Made by a program: the position numbers and the translations under genes. This document shows, in pieces, positions 9,126-17,419 of a DNA stretch of 64,000 nucleotides; positions within the stretch are counted from its first letter, which is position 1, and each line of letters starts with the position of its first letter. The notes below the pieces were generated by a model that worked only from the letters and a program-made list of their open reading frames with translations, was not told the origin of the DNA and made no database searches. Source of the stretch: CAWINH01 sp963837425. GTDB taxonomy: Bacteria; Chloroflexota; Limnocylindria; QHBO01. The stretch spans positions 434,001-498,000 of the forward strand of contig CAWINH010000006.1 of assembly GCA_963837425.1 (NCBI GenBank), in the 5' to 3' direction.

Positions 9126-9980
9126 ATGTCGCGCCTGGCCCGCGTCCTCATCGGGCTCATCGTCCTCAGCCTGGCCGTCGCCACCTTCCTGTGGTGGAAT
9201 GACGCGCAGCCGCTCATGGCCTGGAACCTGCCGTCACGCCCGGCCGAGCAGCCGGAGATGGGGATCGTCTCCCACGGCGGCGACACGCAGGATGCGCCGG
9301 AGGAGACCGCGGGGGCGATCTGGGCCGCCGCGGCGCTGCCCGCGAACGGGATCGAGTTCGATGTGCACCCCTCGGCCGACGGCACCTGGTGGGTGATCCA
9401 CGACGCGACCGTGGACGCCGCGACGGACGGGACCGGCACCGTCGAAGAGATGTCAGACTCCGAGCTCGCCGCGCTCCACGTCGACGCGGGGCGCGGCTAT
9501 CGCACCGCCATGGCCGGCACCATTCGCCTCGCGACGCTGACCGAGGTGCTGGACGGCCTCAACGACTACAACGGGATGCTGTTCGTGGACCTGCAGCACG
9601 CGGTCGGCGGGGACCCGGCGGCGCTCGCCGGCCTCCTCGGCAGACACTCCGCGACGATCATCGTCCGGACGATCGCCGACGCACAGGCCGTCAAGCAGGC
9701 GGACGGCGGGACGATCCAGACGATGATCCGCGTGAATCGCCCGCACGACGACCCGTCGGTGGACGAGCTCTTCTTCGAAGCGTGGACGGAGGCGACGGTC
9801 GACCGCGTCCGCGCGGCGGACCGCCCGGTGGGCACCTACCTCGACGAGCGATACGCGGGCCGCAGCGAGGAGAATCCGCTGCGCCGCGCGTGGGCGGCGG
9901 GCGTGGCATGGTTCATGAGCCGCGACGTGGTGGCGGCGACGGCCCTCCGGGACAGGCTGTCGGCGGAATGGCACCCGTGA
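9126..9980 (+). CDS. Glycerophosphodiester phosphodiesterase family protein, membrane anchored
   Basis: 284 residues. One N-terminal membrane helix (about residues 7-24) anchors an extracytoplasmic GDPD-type TIM barrel: SHGGD at 49-53 (catalytic His50), E60, GIEFDVHPS with E77 and D79, and second catalytic His92 in WVIHDATVD. The typical enzyme hydrolyses glycerophosphodiesters to glycerol-3-phosphate and an alcohol. Later motifs are more divergent (FVDLQ instead of the usual xExK), so substrate may differ. The stop overlaps the start of the next gene, so it is probably co-transcribed with the glycosyltransferases downstream. Confidence 0.8.
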   Translation: MSRLARVLIGLIVLSLAVATFLWWNDAQPLMAWNLPSRPAEQPEMGIVSHGGDTQDAPEETAGAIWAAAALPANGIEFDVHPSADGTWWVIHDATVDAATDGTGTVEEMSDSELAALHVDAGRGYRTAMAGTIRLATLTEVLDGLNDYNGMLFVDLQHAVGGDPAALAGLLGRHSATIIVRTIADAQAVKQADGGTIQTMIRVNRPHDDPSVDELFFEAWTEATVDRVRAADRPVGTYLDERYAGRSEENPLRRAWAAGVAWFMSRDVVAATALRDRLSAEWHP

Positions 9981-11194
9981 CCCGCCGGTGGCCGCTCCGC
10001 TCTTGGCCGATGCTGCTCGCGCTCCAGCTGGTGGTCGGCGCGCTCGGGGCGGTCGCGCTCTTCGCGACTCACACCTGGGCCCTGTCGGACGTCACGTACT
10101 ACTTCGACTGGACCGGGCAGATCGTCCATCGCCTGCTGCCGTACCGCGACTTCTTCTTCGACTACCCGCCCCTGGCCCTCCCCGTCCTCCTGGTCCCCCG
10201 GGCGCTCACCGCCTTCGCGGACATCACGTACGGGACCTACCTCGTGATCTTCGCCGCCTGCATGGCCGTGCTCGCCGCGATCCTGGGCGGCACGGTGCGG
10301 ACGGTCGTGCGGCGGATGGGGGATGCGCTGCCCGCCGGGGGCCTGCGCCGATACACGCTGGCCATGCTCCTGAGCCTGCCCCTCCTCCTCGTCCGCTTTG
10401 ACCTGTGGCCGATCCTGTTCACCGGCTGGGCCTATCTCGCTGCCCTCGATCGCCGGCCGGGCTTCTCGGGCGCGCTGCTCGGCATTGGCGCGGCGGCGAA
10501 GCTGTATCCGGCGCTCCTCGTCCCGATCTTCGCCGGCTACTGGTGGTACGTGGACGGCCGCCGGGCGAGCGCCAGTCATGTCTTCTGGGCGCTGGTGGCC
10601 GCGTTCCTGGCCCTGCTGCCCTTCATCCTCCTGGCTCCTGACGGGCTGCGCGAGACGCTCACCTTCCAGCAGGGGCGCGGGCTCCAGGTCGAGACGGCGG
10701 CGGCCGGCATCTTCCAGCTCGTTGCGGTGCTCGGGGGCACGCCGCTCGAGATCACCCACGTGACGACCTACGAGCTGGGGCCCGATGCGGTCGGCGGCTA
10801 CCTGGCCGTCCAGCCGTTCCTGGCCGGTATCGTCCTGGTCGGCACCGTGGTCGCGGCGTGGCGGCGGTTCGGCCGCACCGCGCCGGCCTCCGCGCCGCTC
10901 GTCCTGGCCGCGACGAGCGCGGCCATCCTCATCGCCTTCATGCTCACGAACCGCGCGCTCTCACCGCAGCACGTCTTCTGGCTCGTGCCGTTCGCGGCGC
11001 TGATGGCCGGCTGGCGCTACGCACTGCTGGCGACGATCTTCGCGGCCACCCTCGTCATCTTCCCGCTCGCCTACGACGGGCTCCTGGCGCAGGATCTCCT
11101 TCCCGTGCTGCTCCTCAACCTCCGCAACCTCCTGCTTCTCGTCCTGGGCGCAGCCCTCCTCATCCGCCCCGCCCGCTTCGAGGCGCGGGCATGA
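9968..11194 (+). CDS. GT87-family (DUF2029) membrane glycosyltransferase
   Basis: 408 residues with about ten helices. The first exported loop reads SDVTYYFDWTGQIVHRLLPYRDFFFDYPPLALPV, where the D-x-x-x-Y and YRDF-x-x-x-YPP elements are hallmark GT87 features; GAAAKLYPALLVPI follows around residue 180. Expected to transfer mannose or another sugar from a polyprenyl-phosphate donor on the outer face of the membrane. Start either ATG 9968 or GTG 9977; the latter overlaps the upstream TGA as GTGA. Coupled to the following gene through ATGA at 11191. Confidence 0.8.
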   Translation: MAPVTRRWPLRSWPMLLALQLVVGALGAVALFATHTWALSDVTYYFDWTGQIVHRLLPYRDFFFDYPPLALPVLLVPRALTAFADITYGTYLVIFAACMAVLAAILGGTVRTVVRRMGDALPAGGLRRYTLAMLLSLPLLLVRFDLWPILFTGWAYLAALDRRPGFSGALLGIGAAAKLYPALLVPIFAGYWWYVDGRRASASHVFWALVAAFLALLPFILLAPDGLRETLTFQQGRGLQVETAAAGIFQLVAVLGGTPLEITHVTTYELGPDAVGGYLAVQPFLAGIVLVGTVVAAWRRFGRTAPASAPLVLAATSAAILIAFMLTNRALSPQHVFWLVPFAALMAGWRYALLATIFAATLVIFPLAYDGLLAQDLLPVLLLNLRNLLLLVLGAALLIRPARFEARA

Positions 11195-12681
11195 GCCTCT
11201 TCATCGGCTCGGTGGGGCTGACGGCGCTCGTTTCGCTGCCCGGCCTGGTCGCCGGGCCTTCGCTGGATGCCGCGGTCTTTGGCGTTGTCGGCTGGAGGCT
11301 GAGCCAGGGCGCGACCCTGTATGCGGGGATCTGGGACCACAAGCCGCCCGGCGCCTACGTGCTGCCGACCCTCATCGAGCTGCTGCCCGGCAGGCCGGAC
11401 CCGTGGCTCGTGACCTGGATCGCCTGGGCCGTCGCCTGGGGGCTCGTGGCAGTCGCCTGTGGGCGCCTGGCGGCGCGCATGGGCGGCGCCCGGCTGGCGC
11501 TCCCCATCGCACTCCTGACGGCCGCGGCCGGCGGCCAATACCTCCTCTCCCTGGGAGGCGGCCTCACCGAGCCGCTCGCCACCCTGGCCGCGGTGGCTGC
11601 CCTGCTCGTCGTCCTGCGCAGTGACTCATGGCCGGCCTGGGGCGGCGCCGGCGCGGTACTGGCACTCGGGGCCCTCGTCTCGATCCAGGTTGCGCCCGCC
11701 GCGCTGGCGCTCCTGGTCCTGGCGCTGATACCCGCGCGCCGCGGCGCGGCTGGCAGGCTGGCGGTGGCTGCGCTGGGTGGCGCGTCCATCGTGGCCGCCG
11801 CCCTGGCCGCGGTCCTCATCGGCTCCGGCTTCACGGCGGTGCGCGATGCCCTGCTGACCTACAACGCGGCATACCGATCAGCGGCGGGCGGCGCGGCCGC
11901 CTACAGCGTCGTGCCCTGGACCGTGCTCGCTCTCCTGGCCTACCTGGCCCTCGCCGCGGTCGGGATCCTGGCGTTGCGTCGAACCCGCGCCCCGCGCGCC
12001 CTGCCGCTGGCAGCCCTGGCCTGGCTGGCGGCGGGCCTGCTGATGGTGGTTGCGCAGGGCCGTTTCTACGCCCACTACGTCATCCCGCTCCTCGTCCCCC
12101 TCGCGATCCTGGGCGCCGTGGGCCTCGCCGACGTGTCGGAGCGCGCCCTGCACCTCCCCGCCGCGCGCCGCCTGGCGCTCACCGCCGGGACTGCGCTCCT
12201 GGCGATATCGGTCCTGGCCGGGGTGGCCGGCGGAGCCCAGGAATACCGCACCTGGTCCGCCGCGAACGATCGAGCTCGCGCGGTGGCCGCAGCCGCCCAT
12301 GACCTGGCGCCCGCCGGGGAGAGCATGCTCGTCTGGGGTGATCGCCCCTACCTCTACCGTCTGGCCGACCGGTCGCCGGCCGTCCGTTACCCGTATCTCC
12401 TGCCCCTCACCACCCCCGGCTACGCCACGCCGGAGCTGATCGCCTCGCTGCGCGACCAGCTGGAGGCGGACCCGCCGGCGATCGTCGTCGACGCAGGATC
12501 AGCCGCGGTCGGCGAATCCGGGGCGCCACCGCTGCTCCTCGACCGGCCGACCGCAAGCGAGGGGCGCGACCTGGACCTCCTGGAGCCGCTGCGGCAGTTC
12601 GTGGCGGACCACTACCGGCTGGCGTCGATCGTCGACGGCTGGCCGGTCTACGCGCTGCAGCCGGGAGGAGCTCCATCGTGA
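11191..12681 (+). CDS. GT-C-type membrane glycosyltransferase (PMT_2/ArnT-like)
   Basis: 496 residues, about eleven hydrophobic segments and a C-terminal soluble tail. It has the signature DAAVFGVVGWRLSQGATLYAGIWDHKPPGAYVL: acidic residue in the first loop and D-H-K-PPG, typical of the ArnT/PMT_2 (DUF6541-like) branch of GT-C enzymes. ATG 11191 overlaps the preceding stop, and its own stop overlaps the GTG of the FAD gene, so three or four genes appear translationally coupled. It likely decorates an envelope glycan or lipid; donor unknown. Confidence 0.75.
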   Translation: MSLFIGSVGLTALVSLPGLVAGPSLDAAVFGVVGWRLSQGATLYAGIWDHKPPGAYVLPTLIELLPGRPDPWLVTWIAWAVAWGLVAVACGRLAARMGGARLALPIALLTAAAGGQYLLSLGGGLTEPLATLAAVAALLVVLRSDSWPAWGGAGAVLALGALVSIQVAPAALALLVLALIPARRGAAGRLAVAALGGASIVAAALAAVLIGSGFTAVRDALLTYNAAYRSAAGGAAAYSVVPWTVLALLAYLALAAVGILALRRTRAPRALPLAALAWLAAGLLMVVAQGRFYAHYVIPLLVPLAILGAVGLADVSERALHLPAARRLALTAGTALLAISVLAGVAGGAQEYRTWSAANDRARAVAAAAHDLAPAGESMLVWGDRPYLYRLADRSPAVRYPYLLPLTTPGYATPELIASLRDQLEADPPAIVVDAGSAAVGESGAPPLLLDRPTASEGRDLDLLEPLRQFVADHYRLASIVDGWPVYALQPGGAPS

Positions 12682-13955
12682 AGACCGCTGTGCTCGGAGC
12701 CGGGGCGCTGGGCCTGACGACCGCGCTCCGCCTCGCCCAGCGCGGGGACGAGGTGATCGTCCTGGAACGCGAGCCGCTCCCCGGTGGACTGGCGGCTGGA
12801 TTTGAACTCGAGCCCGGCACCTGGCTCGACAAGTTCTACCACCATCTCTTCACCGGTGACCGCCACGCCATTGGCCTCATCACCGAGCTCGGCCTCGGGG
12901 ACGAGATTCTCTGGCGCCGACCGCTCACCGTCACGCTTCGCGACGGCAGGGTCCACCAGCTCGACTCGCCAGCCTCGCTCCTCCGCTTCTCGCCGCTCCC
13001 GATGGTGGATCGGCTCCGGATGGGCGCCGCGCTCGCCTACCTCCGCGCCCTGCCGAGCCCCGAGCGCCTCGAGGGGCAGACCGCCGCGGCGTGGATTCGG
13101 CGCCGGATGGGGGCGGCGGCCTACGAGGTCGTGTGGGGCCCGCTCCTGCGCGGAAAGTTCGGCGAGCTGGCGGAAGGGATCGCCATGCCCTGGTTCTGGG
13201 CCAGGGTCCACGACCGGACCGCGCGCCTGGGCTACCTGCGCGGGGGATTCCAGCGGCTGTACGACCGGCTCGCCGAGCGCACGAGCGAGCTCGGCGCCGA
13301 GGTGCGGCTGGGGACCGAGGTCCGCGAGGTGCGGACCCGGCCGGGCGGCGGCCTCGAGGTTGAGCTGGCGAGTGGCGATCGCCTGGAGGCGGATCGGGTC
13401 GTGAGCACCCTGGCCGTGCGCCTCACCTGCCGGCTGGTGCCGGAGCTGCCGGCCGAGTACCGCGCCCGTCACGAGTGGGGCCAGGCCTACGGCGCGCACT
13501 GCCTGATCCTGGCCCTGGATCGGCCCCTGACGGGCTCCTACTGGATGAACGTCAACGACCCCGGCTTCGGGTTCATGGCCCTTGTTGAGCACACGAACTA
13601 CATGGATCCCGCCGACTACGGAGGGCGACGTCTCGTGTATCTGGCGAACTACCGGCCCATGAACGACCCGCTGATGGCGGCATCGACCGATACCGTCCTG
13701 GCCGATTTCACCCCGGCCCTGGCGCGCATCAACCGGGCTTTCGATCCGGCCTGGGTGACCCAGGCCTGGTCATTTGCCGCCCCCTTCGCCCAACCGATCG
13801 TGACCGTCGACTACCGTGAGCACATCCCGCCCTTCGAGACACCGGTCCCCGGCCTGTGGGTGGCCTCCATGTTCCAGGTCTACCCACACGATCGAGGTCA
13901 GAATCGCTCCATCGAGCTCGCGGAGCGACTGGTGGGGCGGCTCGCAGCGGGATGA
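12678..13955 (+). CDS. NAD(P)/FAD-dependent oxidoreductase (amine oxidase/protoporphyrinogen oxidase-like fold)
   Basis: 425 residues. Dinucleotide-binding Rossmann motif at the N-terminus (AVLGAGALGLTTALRLAQRG followed by EVIVLERE, residues 4-33), then PGGLAAGFELEPGTWLDKFYHHLF as in UDP-galactopyranose-mutase-like and phytoene-desaturase-like flavoproteins; a C-terminal GLWVASMFQVYPHDRGQNRSIE closes the FAD site. Start is GTG 12678, overlapping the previous TGA; a clear GGAGGAG Shine-Dalgarno lies at 12664-12670. Orthologous flavoproteins are often encoded in polysaccharide loci, but the reaction here is unknown. Confidence 0.8.
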   Translation: MKTAVLGAGALGLTTALRLAQRGDEVIVLEREPLPGGLAAGFELEPGTWLDKFYHHLFTGDRHAIGLITELGLGDEILWRRPLTVTLRDGRVHQLDSPASLLRFSPLPMVDRLRMGAALAYLRALPSPERLEGQTAAAWIRRRMGAAAYEVVWGPLLRGKFGELAEGIAMPWFWARVHDRTARLGYLRGGFQRLYDRLAERTSELGAEVRLGTEVREVRTRPGGGLEVELASGDRLEADRVVSTLAVRLTCRLVPELPAEYRARHEWGQAYGAHCLILALDRPLTGSYWMNVNDPGFGFMALVEHTNYMDPADYGGRRLVYLANYRPMNDPLMAASTDTVLADFTPALARINRAFDPAWVTQAWSFAAPFAQPIVTVDYREHIPPFETPVPGLWVASMFQVYPHDRGQNRSIELAERLVGRLAAG

Positions 13956-13976
13956 GCCGGCGCTCCCCGGGATCTG

Positions 13977-15128
13977 CTACCCCGTCGGCTCGGTGGAGGT
14001 GTCCTGGCGAGGCACCGGGCAGGTCCGTCGCGCCGCGACCCGCCGGTAGACCGCGCGGCCCGCGGCACGGACCGGCGGCACCCGCAGGAGCGGCGCCCAC
14101 AGGAACGCAAGCGGCACCACGGCGGCCACCCCGGCGACCGCATCGAACCCTCCACGCACCCGTCCAGGCGAGACGAGCTGGAGCGCGCGGACCGCTTCCT
14201 CTTCGCTGACCCCGACGTTCGCCTCGCCCAGCCGCGAGCGCGGGACGAAACGGAGGACCTGCAGCCAATCCAGCCGCCGGAACCACTTCACCCAGCCGCC
14301 ACAGAATGCGCAGCCGTCGTCCCAGACGACGGTGAGGGACCCCGGGACCGCATCCAGGAACAGCAGGTAGAGGGGCAGCATCACGAGCGAGAAGATGACG
14401 AGCTGCTCGGTCGGCACCAGCCAGGCCGAGACTCCCACGTGGAGCGACAGGCCGCCGACCAGGGCCGCCGCACGCCAGCGTCGCGACCAGAGGCCCGCTG
14501 CCACGAGGAGTTCCAGGCAGATCGACAGCACGGCCAGCGCCATCATCGGCTGCTGCGAGCGCCAGCCCGCGGGGATGGCCAACGGTCCGGCCGTCCGCAG
14601 CGAAGCGGCGATCACCGAGCCGGACAGGTAGTTGGCATTGAGCTTCGAGAGCCCCGCGAACAGGTAGACCACGCTGACCTGGACCTGCAGGAGCCAGGTC
14701 GCCCACCCCGGTGCGGTTGCCGCACCCCGGCCCCCGCGCGCATCCAGCGAGATTGCGCCACCGGCGCTCGCGAGCAGCAGCAGCCCCGTCAACAAGAGCA
14801 TGAGGTAGAGGTGGTTGCTGTAGAGCTGCTGGTCCAGGGCCAGGGTTGCGCCCATGGTCACGCCCAGAACGACGCCAGCCGCCCGCGTCTGCCAGCCAAG
14901 CAGGAATGCAAGCCCGCTGACCATCCACACGCAGATCAGCGTCCACGCCAGGCCCAACGTGATCTCCGGCGTCCAGCTCACGTACGGCGTCCGGATGACG
15001 AGCGGATCCGCGAGACGGAGCAGCCGGCCCGCGGTCAGGACCCCGTCTCCCAGGATCGCGAACGCCACGCCAATGCGGGCCACGGCGACCGGCCGCACCG
15101 GAGACCGCGAATCCAGCAGGTGGTTCAT
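13977..15128 (-). CDS. HTTM domain protein fused to DCC-family (DUF393) thiol-disulfide-like domain
   Basis: 383 residues. The N-terminal two thirds carry an HTTM-type (vitamin-K-carboxylase-related) membrane domain with about seven helices, including YSNHLYLMLL and QVSVVYLFAGLSKLN. From about residue 265 follows TVVWDDGCAFCGGWVKWFRRLDW, the D-x-x-C-x-x-C motif of the DCC/DUF393 family (thioredoxin-like fold). The ATG at 15128 shares one base with the stop of the upstream gene (TGATG). Both domains exist as separate or fused proteins in other bacteria; the substrate is unknown, so only a redox or carboxylase-like membrane role can be inferred. Confidence 0.8.
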   Translation of the reverse strand: MNHLLDSRSPVRPVAVARIGVAFAILGDGVLTAGRLLRLADPLVIRTPYVSWTPEITLGLAWTLICVWMVSGLAFLLGWQTRAAGVVLGVTMGATLALDQQLYSNHLYLMLLLTGLLLLASAGGAISLDARGGRGAATAPGWATWLLQVQVSVVYLFAGLSKLNANYLSGSVIAASLRTAGPLAIPAGWRSQQPMMALAVLSICLELLVAAGLWSRRWRAAALVGGLSLHVGVSAWLVPTEQLVIFSLVMLPLYLLFLDAVPGSLTVVWDDGCAFCGGWVKWFRRLDWLQVLRFVPRSRLGEANVGVSEEEAVRALQLVSPGRVRGGFDAVAGVAAVVPLAFLWAPLLRVPPVRAAGRAVYRRVAARRTCPVPRQDTSTEPTG

Positions 15129-15454
15129 CAACCGCAGCTCACCCGCTCCTGCGCGTGGTCCGGCAGTACCAGGCGGATCGCGACGGCCGCGGTCACCCCG
15201 CAGAGACCCCGGCGGAGCGCATAGGCGTAGTCGATTTCGGCGCGCTTCGTGGCGAAGACTTGAGCGAGGTCCACCGGTTCCTCGTGGCCATCCGCGAAGA
15301 CGAGCCACGCCTGGGGCAGCGAAGGGACCGCCGCGTACATCTGCCAGCCGAAGCGTGCCGGGCGGTGCGCGAACAGGGCCGCAGTGGGCACCGCCAGCTG
15401 GAATGCGAGCACCAGGCCGACAAAGGCGGCAAGGGCGGAGCGCCGGATGTCCAT
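15128..15454 (-). CDS. Small protein encoded with HTTM-DCC gene, unknown function
   Basis: 108 residues: an N-terminal membrane helix (about residues 7-27), then a soluble exported part with FGWQMYAAVPSLP, DGHEEPVDL and an Arg/Asp rich segment, ending in two cysteine-containing patches. It sits between the GT87-like gene (5 bp gap) and the HTTM-DCC gene (one-base overlap), an arrangement suggesting that it works with the HTTM protein. No known motif; I do not recognise the family. Confidence 0.65.
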   Translation of the reverse strand: MDIRRSALAAFVGLVLAFQLAVPTAALFAHRPARFGWQMYAAVPSLPQAWLVFADGHEEPVDLAQVFATKRAEIDYAYALRRGLCGVTAAVAIRLVLPDHAQERVSCG

Positions 15455-15459
15455 GCGGG

Positions 15460-16329
15460 TCAGGACCGATCGATCGAGCTCGCCGAACGGCTCGTGGAGC
15501 GGCTCTCCGAGCGGCTCGCGCCGCGAGCCCCGAGCACGCCGACCATCGCGTAGGTCACGTCGTAGACGAAGAAGCGGGGGAGGGCCAGGCAGACCGTCGT
15601 CGCCGATGCGAGCCAGCCCCACTTGCCCCGCGCCAGCCACAGGCTGACCAGCGCCAGGGCCACGACCACGACCGCGAACAGCGGCGGCCACTTCCAGAGC
15701 AGGACCGCCCCGCCGGCCTGGGTCACGTAGTGCGAGAGGTCGTAGAGGAGCATGGGCGCCACCAGGAGCGCGGTGATGACGGCGGTCGCCGCCGCCCGCC
15801 ACCACTCGCGGCGGCCAAGGTAGGTGAGGACGTAGAGGAACGGCACGACCTTCAGCGAGGCGGTGGCCGCGATCCACAGCGGCCCGCTCCGCCGCTCGAC
15901 GCCGAGCATGAGCGCCGCGATGAGCAGCGACTGGACGTTGCCGGTCGCCGAGATGCCAATCAGCAGCGGCCAGAAGAAGGCGAGCGCCACCCAGGCCCGG
16001 GTCCGCCACAGCGGGACGACCGCCGCGCAGCTGGCGGCCACCAGGACCGCGGACCACGCAACGTTCACGACGACGTGCGGCAGGTATGTGAGCGGCACCC
16101 AGAGCCAGGCGAACCACGGGGCGTAGCGGTACACCTCGGAGGCCTCGATGTTCGCGACGGCCGGGTACAGGTCGCCCGTCGTGCGCAGGCGGAGCGCCGC
16201 CTCCCAGTAGGCGCCGGCGTCCCGCAGGTGCCAATCGGTCACGGCCCAGAACAGGTTGTTGATGCCAATGCCAATGATGACCGCCAGCGCGACGATGCGC
16301 GCCAGGCGGAGGCCTCGCGACAGGACCAT
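15460..16329 (-). CDS. GT87-like membrane glycosyltransferase
   Basis: 289 residues, paralog of the gene at 5883-6722. The N-terminal helix is followed by DAGAYWEAALRLRTTGDLYP and VYRYAPWFAWLWVPLTYLP, and later GVERRSGPLWIAATASLKVVPF, all shared with that paralog. First gene of the three-gene minus-strand operon ending at 13977. The start at ATG 16329 was chosen because it begins at the first hydrophobic helix; an ATG is the earliest plausible one before the divergent promoter of the PAP2 gene. The last dozen residues are Ser/Arg-rich low complexity. Confidence 0.75.
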   Translation of the reverse strand: MVLSRGLRLARIVALAVIIGIGINNLFWAVTDWHLRDAGAYWEAALRLRTTGDLYPAVANIEASEVYRYAPWFAWLWVPLTYLPHVVVNVAWSAVLVAASCAAVVPLWRTRAWVALAFFWPLLIGISATGNVQSLLIAALMLGVERRSGPLWIAATASLKVVPFLYVLTYLGRREWWRAAATAVITALLVAPMLLYDLSHYVTQAGGAVLLWKWPPLFAVVVVALALVSLWLARGKWGWLASATTVCLALPRFFVYDVTYAMVGVLGARGASRSESRSTSRSASSIDRS

Positions 16330-16358
16330 CAGGCGGTGGTGCGGGCAATCACGGCTGA

Positions 16359-16364
16359 TAGCAT
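16359..16364 (+). promoter_or_regulatory. -10 box (TAGCAT) of leaderless gene
   Basis: TAGCAT ends 9 nt before GTG 16374, leaving no room for a ribosome-binding site. Confidence 0.5.
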
Positions 16365-16373
16365 GCCTGCCCA

Positions 16374-17357
16374 GTGACCACCTCCGCGACCTCCACACGC
16401 ACAACCGCCACGACCGCCACGACCGCCGAGCCGGCGGAGCACACCGAACGCCGGCGGGTCAGCCGGGTCATGGCCGTCATCCTGGTGGGCTACGCGCTCG
16501 TGATCATTGGCCTCATGGTCATCCGCGGGGCGTACATGAGCCCGGACCTGTTCGTCGTGTTCGCCGGCGTCATCGCGGTCGTGCTGGGCCGAACGCGCCT
16601 CTTCCTCCGCGACTGGCTGCCGTTCATCGCCATCTTCCTGGGCTGGGAGCTCATGCGGGGCCTGGCGGACAACCTCGGCGCCACGGTCCACTCCGACTCG
16701 ATGATCGCCGTGGAGCGCTTCTTCTTCTTCGGCAACGTCCCGACCGTCGTGCTCCAGGACTGGTTCCACGTGCCGGGCAGCGTCAACGCCGTCGACCTGG
16801 TCACGACCGGCATCTACATCGCGCACTTTGCGCTCCCCCTGAGCGTTGGCCTCCTGTTCTGGGTCTTCGAGAGGCCGATGTACTACCGCTACGTCCTGAC
16901 TCTCATGCTCATGTCGTTCGTGGCCTTCGCGTTCTTCGTCCTCTACCCGGTGGCCCCGCCGCGCTTCGCCTTCGCGTACGGCCAGGCGCTGCCGCTCCAC
17001 GACATCGCGAAGGAGACGTTCGAGCAGCTCCACTTCGCGCCGGTCACGACCTGGCTGTACGCGAACATCAGCGGGAACTCGGTGGCGGCCTTCCCCTCCA
17101 TCCACTCCGCGTATCCGCTCCTCGCCTTCTACTTCGCCCGCGAGCGCTGGCCGCGGGCCGGCTGGATCCTCCTCGCCTACTCGGCGGCGGTCTGGTTCAG
17201 CGTCGTGTACCTGGGCCACCACTACGTCGTGGACGTGGCCGGCGGGATCCTCCTGGCCACCGGCGCCTACGCCGTCTCACGAATGGGGCTCATCGGGCGG
17301 ATCGCCGGGCGCCTGAGCGGCAGCCTGCGCCGCGCCCCCGCCGCCGGCCAGACCTGA
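16374..17357 (+). CDS. PAP2-type phosphatase / AUR1-like inositolphosphotransferase family membrane protein
   Basis: 327 residues with a Thr/Ala-rich cytoplasmic N-terminus and about six helices. PAP2_3-type active-site motifs: SGNSVAAFPSIHSAYPL around 233-249 (SxHxxx) and YLGHHYVVDVAGG around 279-291 (SRxxxxxHxxxD-like, with His282 and Asp287). AUR1-type members transfer or remove phosphate-linked head groups, for example inositol-phosphate onto lipids, which fits the mannolipid-like GT setting. Start GTG 16374 follows a TAGCAT box by 9 nt. Possible roles are undecaprenyl-diphosphate recycling or phosphoinositol lipid synthesis; sequence alone does not decide. Confidence 0.8.
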   Translation: MTTSATSTRTTATTATTAEPAEHTERRRVSRVMAVILVGYALVIIGLMVIRGAYMSPDLFVVFAGVIAVVLGRTRLFLRDWLPFIAIFLGWELMRGLADNLGATVHSDSMIAVERFFFFGNVPTVVLQDWFHVPGSVNAVDLVTTGIYIAHFALPLSVGLLFWVFERPMYYRYVLTLMLMSFVAFAFFVLYPVAPPRFAFAYGQALPLHDIAKETFEQLHFAPVTTWLYANISGNSVAAFPSIHSAYPLLAFYFARERWPRAGWILLAYSAAVWFSVVYLGHHYVVDVAGGILLATGAYAVSRMGLIGRIAGRLSGSLRRAPAAGQT

Positions 17358-17419
17358 CGGGCGGACGAGCTCGAGCGGGAGCAGGAGCGGCAACTCCACC
17401 TATCACCTCCGGCAAGGCG

